The position numbers and the translations under genes were made by a program. 64,000 nucleotides of DNA from Serinus canaria (lineage: Eukaryota > Chordata > Aves > Passeriformes > Fringillidae), in NCBI RefSeq assembly GCF_022539315.1, contig NC_066333.1, positions 6,395,501 through 6,459,500 on the forward strand, read 5' to 3'. Shown here in pieces: positions 1 to 9,730 of this stretch (positions are counted from its first letter, which is position 1; the number at the start of each line of letters is the position of its first letter). Below the pieces are notes generated by a model, which searched no databases, was not told where the DNA came from, and saw nothing but the letters and a program-made list of their open reading frames with translations.

Positions 1-1338
1 GGGGGTCACAGACATCCTTTTGTTCTCACTCAAACTCACAGCTGAGTGCTGGTGCACGATGTGACCTCCTGCAGCAACACAAATAAAATGTCAGCACCAT
101 GACTATTAATAGTGTTTCTATTCCTGCTGCCATTATGATGGCTTTTGCTACTATTAGTAATAATATTTACATATGCAAAACCACAGATGCAAAACAGATG
201 TTTTGGTTGGGATCTCTGAAAAAAACTTGTCTCTGCCACATATATTTATGACAAAGATGGAGGGTTAACCACACAGAGTGCCATATAGAGAACAAATAGA
301 TGGGGAAAAAGAATGAAATAATTCCTTCCATATTCCTAACAGAGGCCAAAACTTATCCATTCCCTCTCTCTGCTTCTCTCCTTTCCAGCATTTGAGACTT
401 TTCCAATACCAAGCCAGGGATGGTTTCCATATTTGTTCAGACTTGTCTAGTTTTATTTTCCAGTTCAGCTATTTTTTCAGATGCAGCTTTTCCTGATGGA
501 TGGAAAATACAAAAGGAATTGCTCATCTGCTCCCTGAAAGCTTTTTCCTGACCACTGGGAAGCTCAGGCACTATTCCAGCCCTGGACTAAACCTTGCCTT
601 GTGGAGAAAACTTGATCCTTGTTTGCTGAGTTCACACGTCTGGGAATAATTTAAGCTAAGGGGAAAAGTAAAAGTGAGAAGGACTACCACTGTCTCTGAG
701 CCCACCTCATTCCCTCCAGCAGGCAGCCCTGCCTGGGAGGATGGCTGTGGCCCTGGATGAGGAATGATCACATCCCCACAGCTGGCCAACACTGGAAAGC
801 AAGAGAGTGGCAGCTCAGGGCAGGACAAGGGTTTTGGCACTTTCACCCAAGCTTGTTTCACAGAAACAGAAAATAACAGAATCTGCCAGCACCAGGGCAT
901 CCCCCTCTGCTTTTGGCAGTGGCTGGTCTAGGACTCAGGGACACAGCCAGAAGGATGAGGAAAAGCAGAAGGACAAGGCTGAAACAAGCACCTCTCTTAG
1001 AGGCACTGATGAGTGGTTTTGCACTGGGGTTATGCAGAGCCCCACCAGCACCAACAGCTTCCCTGTGAGCCTGCTGTGGCCTCTTATCCACATATTCACA
1101 GTTGTGTGAGCACCAGACATTCCCTGCATCCATGGGTCTCATGTTTGTGGCCAGCTAACTTCAGCCCTTTTCTGCTGACAAACCCCTCCAGGACACCTTA
1201 ATATCCCTGAGCAGCCCCAGGTCCAGCTGCTCCTTCTATGAACAGGAGGAGGAAGAGGAGGAGAAGGAAAGTTTCATCTGCTCTGCAACAACACAGCAAT
1301 GCTTGAGCAGAGAAAGCCACCAGACAGCAAACTGGTGG
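1..1338. other. Unique non-coding DNA, nothing recognised
   Basis: No repeat family or gene signature is recognisable here. Open frames of up to about 110 codons lie on both strands but overlap each other, lack splice signals and resemble no protein family I know. An octamer-like ATATGCAAA (POU-type) lies at 171-179 inside an AT-rich patch (about 100-190). A short purine-rich GGA/GAA tract lies at 1241-1271. Confidence 0.6.
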
Positions 1339-1380
1339 CTTTATTACTCATGAGTCCCTGAGCACTCATGAGTAATAAAG
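1339..1380. repeat. Perfect short inverted repeat (hairpin), 17-bp stem and 8-nt loop
   Basis: The left arm 1339-1355 (CTTTATTACTCATGAGT) is exactly reverse-complemented by 1364-1380, leaving an 8-base loop at 1356-1363. Each arm contains the internal palindrome ACTCATGAGT, so the element can also pair within an arm. A related phrase (AGTCCCTGA, then a GCTCA-like end) recurs near 1426-1442, suggesting local duplication. It could be a cruciform-prone site, a MITE remnant or a duplication-inversion scar. No miRNA family is recognised and the stem is short for a miRNA precursor. Confidence 0.85.
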
Positions 1381-4300
1381 TGCCCCACAAACTAAAGAGC
1401 CCCCGAGTGCTACTGAGGACTAAGTAGTCCCTGAATGCTCACATCTCTCTCAGGTCAAATTCCACTCTTTAAACCAATCCCCATTACGTTTTACACATCG
1501 GGCTCTAGGAGGCCTCCAAGGGGCTGTTAGAGTCTATTGTAGGGGAATAAAGAAAGTGTCAAAAAGACTTTTAATGCCCAGTTAAAAGTGGCCAAAATAC
1601 AGTCTGCAGTTACCTGATAAGCTGCAAGGTCTCTACTGGGAGAAGTATTTTGGTTTTTCAATTGTCTCAGCCCTTGCATGCTTGCAAGAGGCCAGCCTTA
1701 GCTCTGAACCAAAGCTTTGTCAAGTATGTTAAAACATTATTAAAAGCCTAGCTTTTGTTCCATAAAGACTTTTAATACTTGCTGGTTGGGTTTTGGTTTT
1801 TTCCTTTATAATGTTTAAGACCAGTAATTATTGAAGATACCAGAGCACTGCAGATTGCTGCAGCCTCTCTGTGGTTTGCAGCATCAATACTTTTCCCAGC
1901 ACAGTGGCTGTCCTGCCACTGCCATGCCCACTGTGCAGGTGTGGGAATCAAAGTGCTTGGGGGGATTAACAGCTCCAGAGATGAATAACAGGCAGTGCCA
2001 GAGCCAGAGGACAATGCCTGATGCCCTGTTCATGGGCTTGGCCCATTGCAAGAGAAAATATTCACTGTCCTCTCTTGGTGCAAATTACCCTCTCTAAAGG
2101 GACACTTGGGACATTTCACCTACTTGCTGGTTCAGTTACCCTTTTTCATGAACAGCTACCTAAAAACTATGGACTACACCTGGTGTCCATGGCTCTGCTG
2201 GTATTTTTATGGAGATATTTGGACATCAAAAAGCTAGGTATTTGAAAAGCTAGAATTTTGGGTTTTTTTTAAAACAGATCTGTAATTCATTCAAAGGTTC
2301 AGTCTCAGAGTGTCAACAGGCAAGAGCTGCCAAGCTGCTGAAAGCAGGGTGTTTTTCACCATCCCCTCTTTGCTCCTCTGCACTGTGAGGGCTCTCTGGG
2401 GTGGACAAGCCCTGTGGTGCTGTTTTGCTGCTATTGCTGTGCTTTGGGAAGGGTGTTTGCACAAAATTAATGACATTTAAAGTTCAGTGCAAGTCTTGAC
2501 TGTCAGGAATGCAGCACTGAAAACAAAACTTTAAGCTTCCATATTGCAAAACCTATTAACTGCTTTACCGTTTTTGCAGTTGTGCCAGCTCACTCATACT
2601 GGAGCTTTTACCAAGGCATGACAGCTCATTTGTTTAGCTTGGGCCAGGCTTAAAGTTCTGATGAAGTCTAATCTTGTGACCTGTATTTATTTTGGCCAGG
2701 GATGCTTTTTGCACAGACGACTTCCTATCCTCCCTAATCTTTCCCGCAGGAAAGGAGCTGGGAGTTACGAGGCAGGGGAGGAAGGCAAAGCCAACCAGAC
2801 ATGCAGTGAGAGAGAAACAAGTGCTGCACATGTCAGTGAAGTGGTCCAGATTCAGGGACCCTGTCTGTTAGGGGAAGGAATTAAAGGGGGAGTCAACACC
2901 TCCATGGTCGTCGTTTGAGATGTGTCAAATCCATTATGGTTTCTCTGGAATTTTACCCATCTGGAAATATGGCTGTCGGCAACTCGGACAGCTTCACAAC
3001 TTAAGGATGGAAGTGTCTCTTCTTAGCTCAAACTTATCACACATCCCACTGAAACAGAGAAGAATTTTGGGGGTATAAACCCCCAGCAGCCCCATGGGAT
3101 GTGTCACAGGTTCCCCACAGCTGTCAGTCCCCCATGGAGGGAGCTGGCCCTCAGCAAAGTGCCTGTGGGAGGAGTTGCTCTCTCCTGTGTGACTACAGAG
3201 GGAGGACAGACCCTGTGTCAGGCAGCCCAGCTGATGCCAACAGTTCCATAATGTGAACTCCCTCTCTCCTCAATTCCATTTCTTCTAAAATTAACTCAGA
3301 CAAACACATTTAAGTACCTGCCTTGGGCATCAGGCTTTCACCACCCCCCTAAAATCTGCCTCTTCACATCCCCTGCAACCACAGGCCACTTGAGCATTAT
3401 GTGTCCATTTACTGTAAAGAGATCAGGGAAGGCGTAATTGGTTTAAGTCCTTCACCCTCTGCTTTAACATGCAGGACAACACCAAAGTGTGTGGAGATGC
3501 CCCATCAGGACTCTTCTGGTACCTTTGCAGCTTGAGCTGCACCAGAGAACACCAAACTCCCCCTTGGCCTCACCTTCAGATACCCTACACAGTAGCTGTA
3601 AGATTAAAGACAGGGAGAAAAAGACTGAAAACCTCAGCACACCCTTCTGGTTGTTTTCCAGCAGAAAGCCAGAACCCTGTGGGGGCATCTCCCAGCTCTG
3701 AAGGCACAAGTCACCTGGGACATGACACCATTTTTCCACTGAAGCCAGGTGCTTGAAGTACCAAACTGCTTTCTAAAAATGTCTTTTCTATCAAGTTGTG
3801 AAGCGATGTGGTAAGCACAAACCTGCCTTTCCAATGCAGCAGTGGGACTCTGCACTGTGCTGGCACTAGAACTGCTGGTGACCTTCATAAAACCCCTACT
3901 TTATATTCAGAAATAGGACTCTGAATACAGAGCCATGGCAAAGGGGCAGAGGGTTTTTTGGAAAGACAAACCACCAGTTAGGTTTGGTTTCTGTTTGACA
4001 TCTTGAGTTTGACCAATTCCCATGAGTTGAAATAAAACTTTCTGAGTAGCTGGAACTATTCCCCAGTTTCATTCCCATGGTAGAAAAGTGCTTAAAAGCA
4101 TTCTAAGGTTAATGGGAACATAATGAAAGAGACATTTCTGTAGAGCAGCATATAGAGTATGTGCCTCCTTTAAATACATTTTCCAAGCATTAAAGCAGAA
4201 AAATTTGGGATAGATTTCAAATCCCTCAAACCTCTGGAAATTGGGTGGCAAGGAACCAACCTATTGCACTGCTGCAGGGATGCTCCAGTTCAGGGCTTAA

Positions 4301-4820
4301 AGGCTCTGCAGTGGCTGTGCTGAGAGTCAGCACCCACATGAGCAAATCCCCCAATGAGTGGGAAACAGAGCACCCAAATTGTTCTGGTAAAAGCCCTGAA
4401 ACCCAGCCCAGCCAGGCAGAAGGTGTGTGCACTCTGCCTGCAGGGATTTGGCCAGGAATGACATCTTTGCAAGGCTGCCTGACACTCTTTCCCTCAGAGG
4501 GGAATGTGTCATCCTAAAGCTTTCCTAATTTAGCAGCTGGGGAGCATGTGGGCATTCTGCACACCTAATTGCCATCTAACCACTGGCCAAGAGCTGGGAT
4601 GTGGGAAGATGGTGAAGTTGGTCAGTGGCAGGATGACACTTGCCTCCCAGTGAGAAGCTGCCTGTCCCAGAGGTGCTTTACAAACCCCGAGGTGCACAGA
4701 AGACATGAATTACTCAATCAGGGATGATTTTCTCTCCCATCTGCTCCAAAGGGGCTGGGATTTGCAGAGGAGGTCACAGCAGCTGCATGTGGTCACAGTG
4801 GGCTTTCCCTGCCTGCCTAT
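1381..4820. other. Unique non-coding DNA with minor hairpins
   Basis: No gene or repeat family is recognised. A 13-base word (AAAGACTTTTAAT) occurs at 1563-1575 and again at 1764-1776 within an AT-rich block. Small hairpins are GCTGTC/GACAGC at 2972-2992 and GGGGGT-ATAA-ACCCCC at 3069-3084. Open frames here, for example 3464-3756 on both strands, overlap in antisense and carry no protein signature. Confidence 0.55.
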
Positions 4821-5060
4821 GTGCCAGCTGTGACTGCATACAAAAGTTGGTAATGCAACTACACATTGTTAATTAATTGTACCACCATTTAAACCAAAGA
4901 GAAACATGGGCCTAATAAATAGCTTAATAATTAATATTTCATTATTATGTTTTCTTTGTGGTTTACAAATACACTGACATTGGACTGAAATGGTTGCAAA
5001 TGTTTTGGTAAGAATTTCAAACCCTCAAGCAATGTTAGGACAGAGCCTGAATAGGCCACT
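4820..5060. promoter_or_regulatory. Candidate conserved non-coding element (AT-rich, homeodomain cores)
   Basis: An AT-rich repeat-free block carries clustered TAAT/ATTA cores, including TTAATTAATT near 4868-4880 and AATTAATATTTCATTATTA near 4928-4947. This is the texture of vertebrate developmental enhancers bound by homeodomain factors. There is no alignment behind this call, so conservation and activity are inference only. Confidence 0.25.
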
Positions 5061-6419
5061 GGCTTTTAAACTACCTGAGAGCTCCTTAATGTGCACTGTG
5101 CTTTGAGTTTAGGTCTACAACAACTGCCTTGCAAGGTTACCCTTACTGTGTCCATTAACAATAAACTTTAAAAAGACTTCACCATCAATGCACATTTCAA
5201 ACCCTAGGGATGTGTTTTATGCAGAACAGACACAAATCTCACAGGTGATTTGCTGAATCAGGACAGTAAAGTGGGAACTATTTCCTGCCACTGCCCTGTG
5301 CTTTTCTAAGGCACTGAATTTTAAATGCCCTGCCAAAGAGGAACACTGATCTCACCACTGACGTGCTCTTGTCCCCTCTGCTCCAGTGCCACCCTGCCTG
5401 GATGTGCTGTAGCCCAGAGCTGAGGGCCCAGCAGATCAAATCCATCGCACAGTCCCACATTATAGATGTTAGCAGACAAGCTCCTCGTGACCCCTCACCT
5501 TTCTGCCACGGGAAAATGCTGGGAGGCTCATTCCCTCCAAGAACAAACAGCAGCAGTTCCACATGGCAGGACAACAGCCCATTGAGGAGCTCCCTTTGCA
5601 GTGCAGGTAAACAGTTGTGCAAATCATGGGCAAAGTTCTCAAGCATTGTCAGGCTGAGGACACAAGTGTTTCACTTCTGTTGACTTAGCTGAAGTGCCAC
5701 AGAAGGCTCTGGGAAGAGGGGTGCAAAGAAAGGCTGTGGTGATGGACTGCCCAGCTGAGTTAGTGAGAAGCAGCTGGAGCAGAGCAAAGCAAACACGGGG
5801 CTGGCTGTGCCTCCCATCCTGTTTGTGTTTATGGGACTCAGCCCCTGCCACAGGCTGCACTGGCAGTGATGGATGGCTTCTGCAGAGCCCTCTGTACCTG
5901 CTGGGCCATGAACAGCCCGAGGCAGCACGCAGTCCATAGCCCTGGTCTGTCCCAGGTGTGCTGTGCCCAGCAGTCAGGCCCTGCACAGGGGGCAGCAGGA
6001 CAATGTGTGTCTGGACAGGTACACAGCAGCAGCTCCCTACAGCCCCCTCCTCGGGAGAGAGGTGGGACACAGGGAGCTGACAGCCACAAGGAGAAGGCAA
6101 TGGGTGCTTTAGCAGCTGCCTGTGGCTCACTGACTCCTTGCCTGTGCAGAGCATGTGTGTAGAAAGACAAGCCTCGTCTTGGAGTTTAGCAGCATTCCCA
6201 GCATGTGTTTTTAGGGAGCCACGATGATGTTCAGGCATTGGATCACCCCTAAAAGCCACCAGCCATCACCAGGCCCATGATGTCAGCCCTGGGCAGTGCT
6301 GGTGCTGGAGAATCTCCGGAAGACAAGCAGCACCTTACAGCCCCACATGCCACATACCTGAGAAATGATTTAGGAAAGGAAAAGGATTGAGAGTAGCTGC
6401 GTTCAGGCATTCATTACCT
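5060..6419. other. Unique DNA, moderately GC-rich, no gene recognised
   Basis: The segment becomes GC-richer from about 5300 to 6260, which lengthens chance open frames; a 206-codon minus-strand frame at 5639-6259 is the longest. That frame overlaps plus-strand frames of 81-106 codons, has low-complexity composition and shows no domain. A partial CTCF-like core (ACAGGGGGCAGC) lies at about 5984-5995 and is too weak to call as a site. Confidence 0.5.
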
Positions 6420-6761
6420 GAATGGTAATGCTCTGTCAGGGGTTTAGTCTTCTGCTTGTAGAAGAAATGCTTTAGCAGTTCCTCAGCAGTGATGCCATGA
6501 TCTTGTTGACAGTGCTCTGTGTCATTGATACTGTCTCTGATGAAGCTTCTGTTCAGACACACTTTGCTTTCATTAAGCTTTCATCTGAGCTCTCCCTTTT
6601 GCAGGACATTTCCCTTAATTTTCTTACAGGTCCTAGAGCATCTCTCAATAACTGTGTAAATGAAACTTGCAACGAGGGTGTTTGATATTAAACGAGCATT
6701 AGGAAGAAATGAGGTAAGTAACAGCTCCAGAGTCTTTGCTGCCTGTAGCATGACCCAGCTC
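6420..6761 (+). repeat. Left arm of a ~340-bp inverted duplication (partner 9392-9730)
   Basis: The reverse complement of 9392-9730 aligns to this segment along almost its full length. I count about 14 substitutions over roughly 325 bases and one small length difference at the outer end, near 6425-6435. An uninterrupted identical run of about 110 bases covers roughly 6497-6607. The arms are separated by about 2.6 kb holding a CpG island and a CR1. The segment does not match CR1 or any LTR I recognise and has no terminal repeat of its own. It is either a local inverted duplication or two copies of an unrecognised repeat. Confidence 0.88.
6630..6713 (+). other. Exon-like unit, 84 nt, inside the left arm
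   Basis: A pyrimidine-leaning tract ending TTTTCTTACAG (to 6629) is followed by 84 bases, and then GAG|GTAAGT with the donor at 6714, a near-consensus pair of splice sites. All three forward frames contain stops, so it would be a non-coding or poison-type exon, not a coding one. The inverted copy at 9440-9523 preserves both splice signals and the 84-nt length. A CpG island starts about 70 bases downstream. Transcription is not shown; a chance match is possible. Confidence 0.3.
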
Positions 6762-6782
6762 ATGCCACAAACCATCTTAAGG

Positions 6783-7102
6783 CGGGGAAGTGAAGAGGCG
6801 CCTACCCCCAGCACCCACAGCCCCCTTCCCTCCGAGACCCTCCCGAGCCCCCGTTTGCCCCCTCTGTCGAGCAGGCTCTCCACAGCCGGTCTCCAGCTGC
6901 AGCCAGCACGGTCGGCTCTGCACGATCTTTAATTTCTCATCACCCTTGACCTGCATCCCGCCGTGCCGGGCGCACCGAGGAGTGCGAGCCCAGCCCGCCG
7001 CGCTCCCGCAGCCGCGGCAGCCCCGGGCTCCCCGCACCGAGCAGCCCCAGCGGAGCCCGCAGAGCTCCGGCTGCCAGCGGGCTTGCAGAGCAGAGCAGAG
7101 CG
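6783..7102. promoter_or_regulatory. CpG island
   Basis: By hand count there are about 30 CpG dinucleotides in roughly 320 bases, with high G+C, in a window that is otherwise CpG-poor. The densest part is 6955-7080. Such islands usually mark promoters or regulatory DNA of developmental genes. There is no clear TATA box, and the overlapping open frames (for example 6777-7037 minus and 6790-7116 plus) are GC-rich shadows without recognisable domains. It could be the promoter of an unannotated transcript, an orphan island inside an intron, or a first exon whose gene lies outside the window. Confidence 0.75.
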
Positions 7103-7430
7103 TGTCATACTTCTAAAGAGTGACAAATTGCCAGGAAGGGCCCCCCCGCACCCCGGCTCTGCTATGCACTGCCCAATTCCCCCGTGCCGCATTAACAGCT
7201 AATAAAACAATAGAGCTTTTAGTGGGGAACTTCAAAGGGCTCTCAGGCAGATGAATGAATTTCGCATTTCTTCACTTACTGTCAGCACTAAGGGAGAGAA
7301 GGGCAGGCTGAGGTCGACGGCTTCAGCAGGCAGCAGCAAACAAATACAGCCTGGTATTCGGGCTACTGCAGAAAACGGAGTGGGAAATCAGCTAAGCACT
7401 TAGCAAGTACCAGGATTTTCGTTATCCACT
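7103..7430. promoter_or_regulatory. Candidate regulatory flank of the CpG island
   Basis: This repeat-free sequence immediately follows the CpG island. It contains a SOX-like AACAATAG at 7206-7213 and a TCF/LEF-like word (CTTTGAAG on the minus strand) at 7230-7237, close together. Such short motifs are frequent by chance; the proximity to the island is what makes the block worth noting. Function is inference. Confidence 0.25.
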
Positions 7431-7454
7431 TCAGCTGCCCTACTTTCTTTCTTG

Positions 7455-7516
7455 GTTTTCAAAATTTATAAATTATAAATAAATTAATAAAGTAATTTAT
7501 AAAAATTAAATAAACC
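7455..7516. repeat. AT-rich low-complexity tract
   Basis: About 60 bases are almost entirely A and T, built from overlapping TTTATAAATTATAAATAA-type words with partial self-complementarity. Confidence 0.7.
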
Positions 7517-7886
7517 GCCATAGTTACACCTAAACCATAGGCTGAGCCAGCAACAGCTCATTTTAGTGTGGAGAATCTTTAGGCAGAATCCCTGGCCCAA
7601 AATCAAGCAAACATAATTATTTTCAGCAACACAATTGTATTTGGTAAATGTGCCTTGAGGTCCCACAGCTAATTCACAACTATGTGTCAATCTACAAAAT
7701 ACATTCTGCAAACCATTAGCTCATTGTCATGTGCAGCCACAGTGAGCACCTACATGAATGAAGCTATGAATTGGGTGACCAAGAGTGGGTTAATACTACT
7801 TAAAAGATATTTCTGGGTTAGGACATGGAGAAGGAAGTACAATTAAGCAGGAAAAATGGAGAGAATAATATTGCATAGCTAAAATG
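7517..7886. other. Unique DNA, nothing recognised
   Basis: AT-leaning sequence between the AT tract and the CR1. No gene signature or repeat family is seen. Confidence 0.5.
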
Positions 7887-8210
7887 ATAGAATCACAGAA
7901 TTGTTTGGGGTGGATTTTAAAGCTCATCTCATTCCAAGCCATGGGTAGGGACACCTTCCACTACCAGAGGTTGCTCAGAGCCCCATCCAACCTGGCCTTG
8001 GTCACTTCCAGAGATGGGGCAGCCACAGATTCTCTGGCCACCCTGTGCCAGGGCCTCACCACCCTCACAGGGAAGAATTTCTTCCTTATATCTAATCTAA
8101 ATCTTCCAAATTTCAGATTAAAACCATTCCTCCCTTGTCCTAGCACTATCTGCCTGTGTAAAAAACACACCTCACTGGCCATGTAGATTAGATTCTCCTG
8201 CAGGTTGTTC
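7887..8210 (-). mobile_element. CR1 LINE, 3' end fragment (antisense)
   Basis: The plus strand reads as the reverse complement of an avian CR1 3' end. It opens with an ATAGAATCACAGAATTGTTT-type terminus at about 7887, then the motifs CCATGGGTAGGGACACCTTCC, CCATCCAACCTGGCCTTG, and TTTCTTCCTTATATCTAATC. The element therefore runs on the minus strand and is 5'-truncated near 8210, as is typical for CR1, which primes at its 3' end and usually inserts truncated copies. A 100-codon plus-strand frame and a 73-codon minus-strand frame lie inside it. It sits in the loop between the inverted arms at 6420-6761 and 9392-9730. Confidence 0.93.
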
Positions 8211-9391
8211 TCACATTGAGCAAGAAAATCAGGACCATAAATTGCACCTACAACAGAGATACTAGCTGGTGGAGGAGACAGTCAAGGCCACCAGCAAGAC
8301 TCTGCCAGCCACACCTTCACTAGGGGTGGAGCCTAGAGGGCAGTTTGGAAGGAAACAGGGATGGAAAAGATTTTAAACAGATGAAGCATCATTTCATAAA
8401 ACTGCCACAAGCAACACAGCTCAGCTTCTTATATTTCTCCTCTCTTCTGACCAACTTTTGTTAAGTCACAGCCTTTACCCCCACACAGTATCTGAAGAAG
8501 AAAAGAAAAATCCGATTGTTCTGTGCATGGCTTTTTTTTTCTTTTTTCCCAATCCTTATGTAGTACATGATACCCAAAACAACAGGAATAAATTATTCTA
8601 GTTTTCAGAGCTGGCATGTTTTAGCCCCTTGAATACCACCATCTATATTCTACATCACTTCCAAGCACAGCCCAAACGGCTTGTTCTGCAAAATAACTTT
8701 AAAGGTTGCAATCATTTATGTTGCGCTCAAATCTGCTGCCAGATTTTCAAAGCATTCTGCCTTTGGCTGTCCTGGCAGCCACGCCTGCATGGGACACTTT
8801 GCCAAGGGCTCCCCGTGGCCGAGCAGGGGCAGCGTTTGCAGGCAGGGAGCTCCCGGGGAGCCGCGGCAATGCTCAAAGCAGCCGGCTGGCAGGAGGGGAG
8901 GGAGGCTGCCTCCTGATAACTGAGCTGACAATTTCTAGGTTCTCTAAAACCAGACCCTTCCAAGAATGCCCTTTGTTCAGCAGTTGCTCCATTCAGTCTC
9001 TCTCCCTGTTTGCTTGTAATTTATTCCTTCTAAAAGCCTTGCCCTAGGCTAGCAGAAAATGAAAACAAGGAGCAAGATGTTCTTTTTTTTTTTTCCTCAC
9101 TTTTGCTCTTTCATCAAGAACAGTGAAAATTTGGCACAGTCAAATATTTTGTTCAGCTCTTTCTTTCAGTCTTTGAAGTCCCCTAAAGCCTTGGTAGGAG
9201 TCTAGGCTTCCACTCACATCTGCTTTCCATGAAGCCATTTACCACACTTTATTTGTGCCATATTAGATTTTTCAGGACAGGGACAGAACTAACGAAGCAT
9301 TTACATTCTTGGGAAAGTGGCATAGATACAACTACCACATTACTCTGATAGAAACAAACTCCAACTGACACATTTCAAGTTCTAAAGCAAG
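8211..9391. other. Unique DNA, no gene recognised
   Basis: No repeat family is recognised. A poly-T run of 12 lies at 9083-9094 and a T-rich tract near 8530-8547. A locally GC-richer patch at about 8760-8915 produces four overlapping open frames of 71-113 codons on both strands, none with a protein signature. Confidence 0.5.
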
Positions 9392-9730
9392 GAGCTGGGT
9401 CATGCCACAGGCAGCAAAGACTCTGGAGCTGTTGCTTACCTCATTTCTTCCTAATGCTCGTTTAATATCAAACACCCTCATTGCAACTTTTTTTTACACA
9501 GTTATTGAGAGATGCTCTAGTATCTGTAGGAAAAAGAAGGAAAATGTCCTGCAAAAGGGAGAGCTCAGATGAAAGCTTAATGAAAGCAAAGTGTGTCTGA
9601 ACAGAAGCTTCATCAGAGACAGTATCAATGACACAGAGCACTGTCAACAAGATCAAGGCATCACTGCTGAGGAACTGCTAAAGCATTTCTTCTACAAGCA
9701 GAAGACTAATCCCCTGACAGTGATCCATTC
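9392..9730 (-). repeat. Right arm of the ~340-bp inverted duplication (partner 6420-6761)
   Basis: Read on the minus strand, this segment matches 6420-6761 at about 95% identity by hand alignment. Similarity starts abruptly near 9392 and stops near 9730. The substitutions cluster in the pyrimidine tract and the early part of the exon-like unit, while the block upstream of it is almost unchanged. Gene conversion between arms, selection on both copies, or a fairly recent duplication could explain this. Confidence 0.88.
9440..9523 (-). other. Exon-like unit, 84 nt, inside the right arm
   Basis: On the minus strand a strong pyrimidine tract (TTTTCCTTCTTTTTCCTACAG, giving the acceptor at 9524-9529) precedes 84 bases that end GAG|GTAAGC, with the donor at 9434-9439. 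Its length equals that of the copy at 6630-6713, with no indel between them. Forward frames contain stops, so it would be non-coding. The acceptor is better here than in the left arm. Confidence 0.3.

Noticed and set aside
3069..3084. GGGGGT-ATAA-ACCCCC hairpin containing a TATA-like word
   Set aside because: Very short stem, no start-site context; likely chance.
5978..5997. CTCF-like core ACAGGGGGCAGC
   Set aside because: Upstream half of the consensus is missing (about 10 of 14 match).
5639..6259. 206-codon minus-strand open frame
   Set aside because: GC-rich low-information translation, overlapped by plus-strand frames, no domain, no splice or promoter context.
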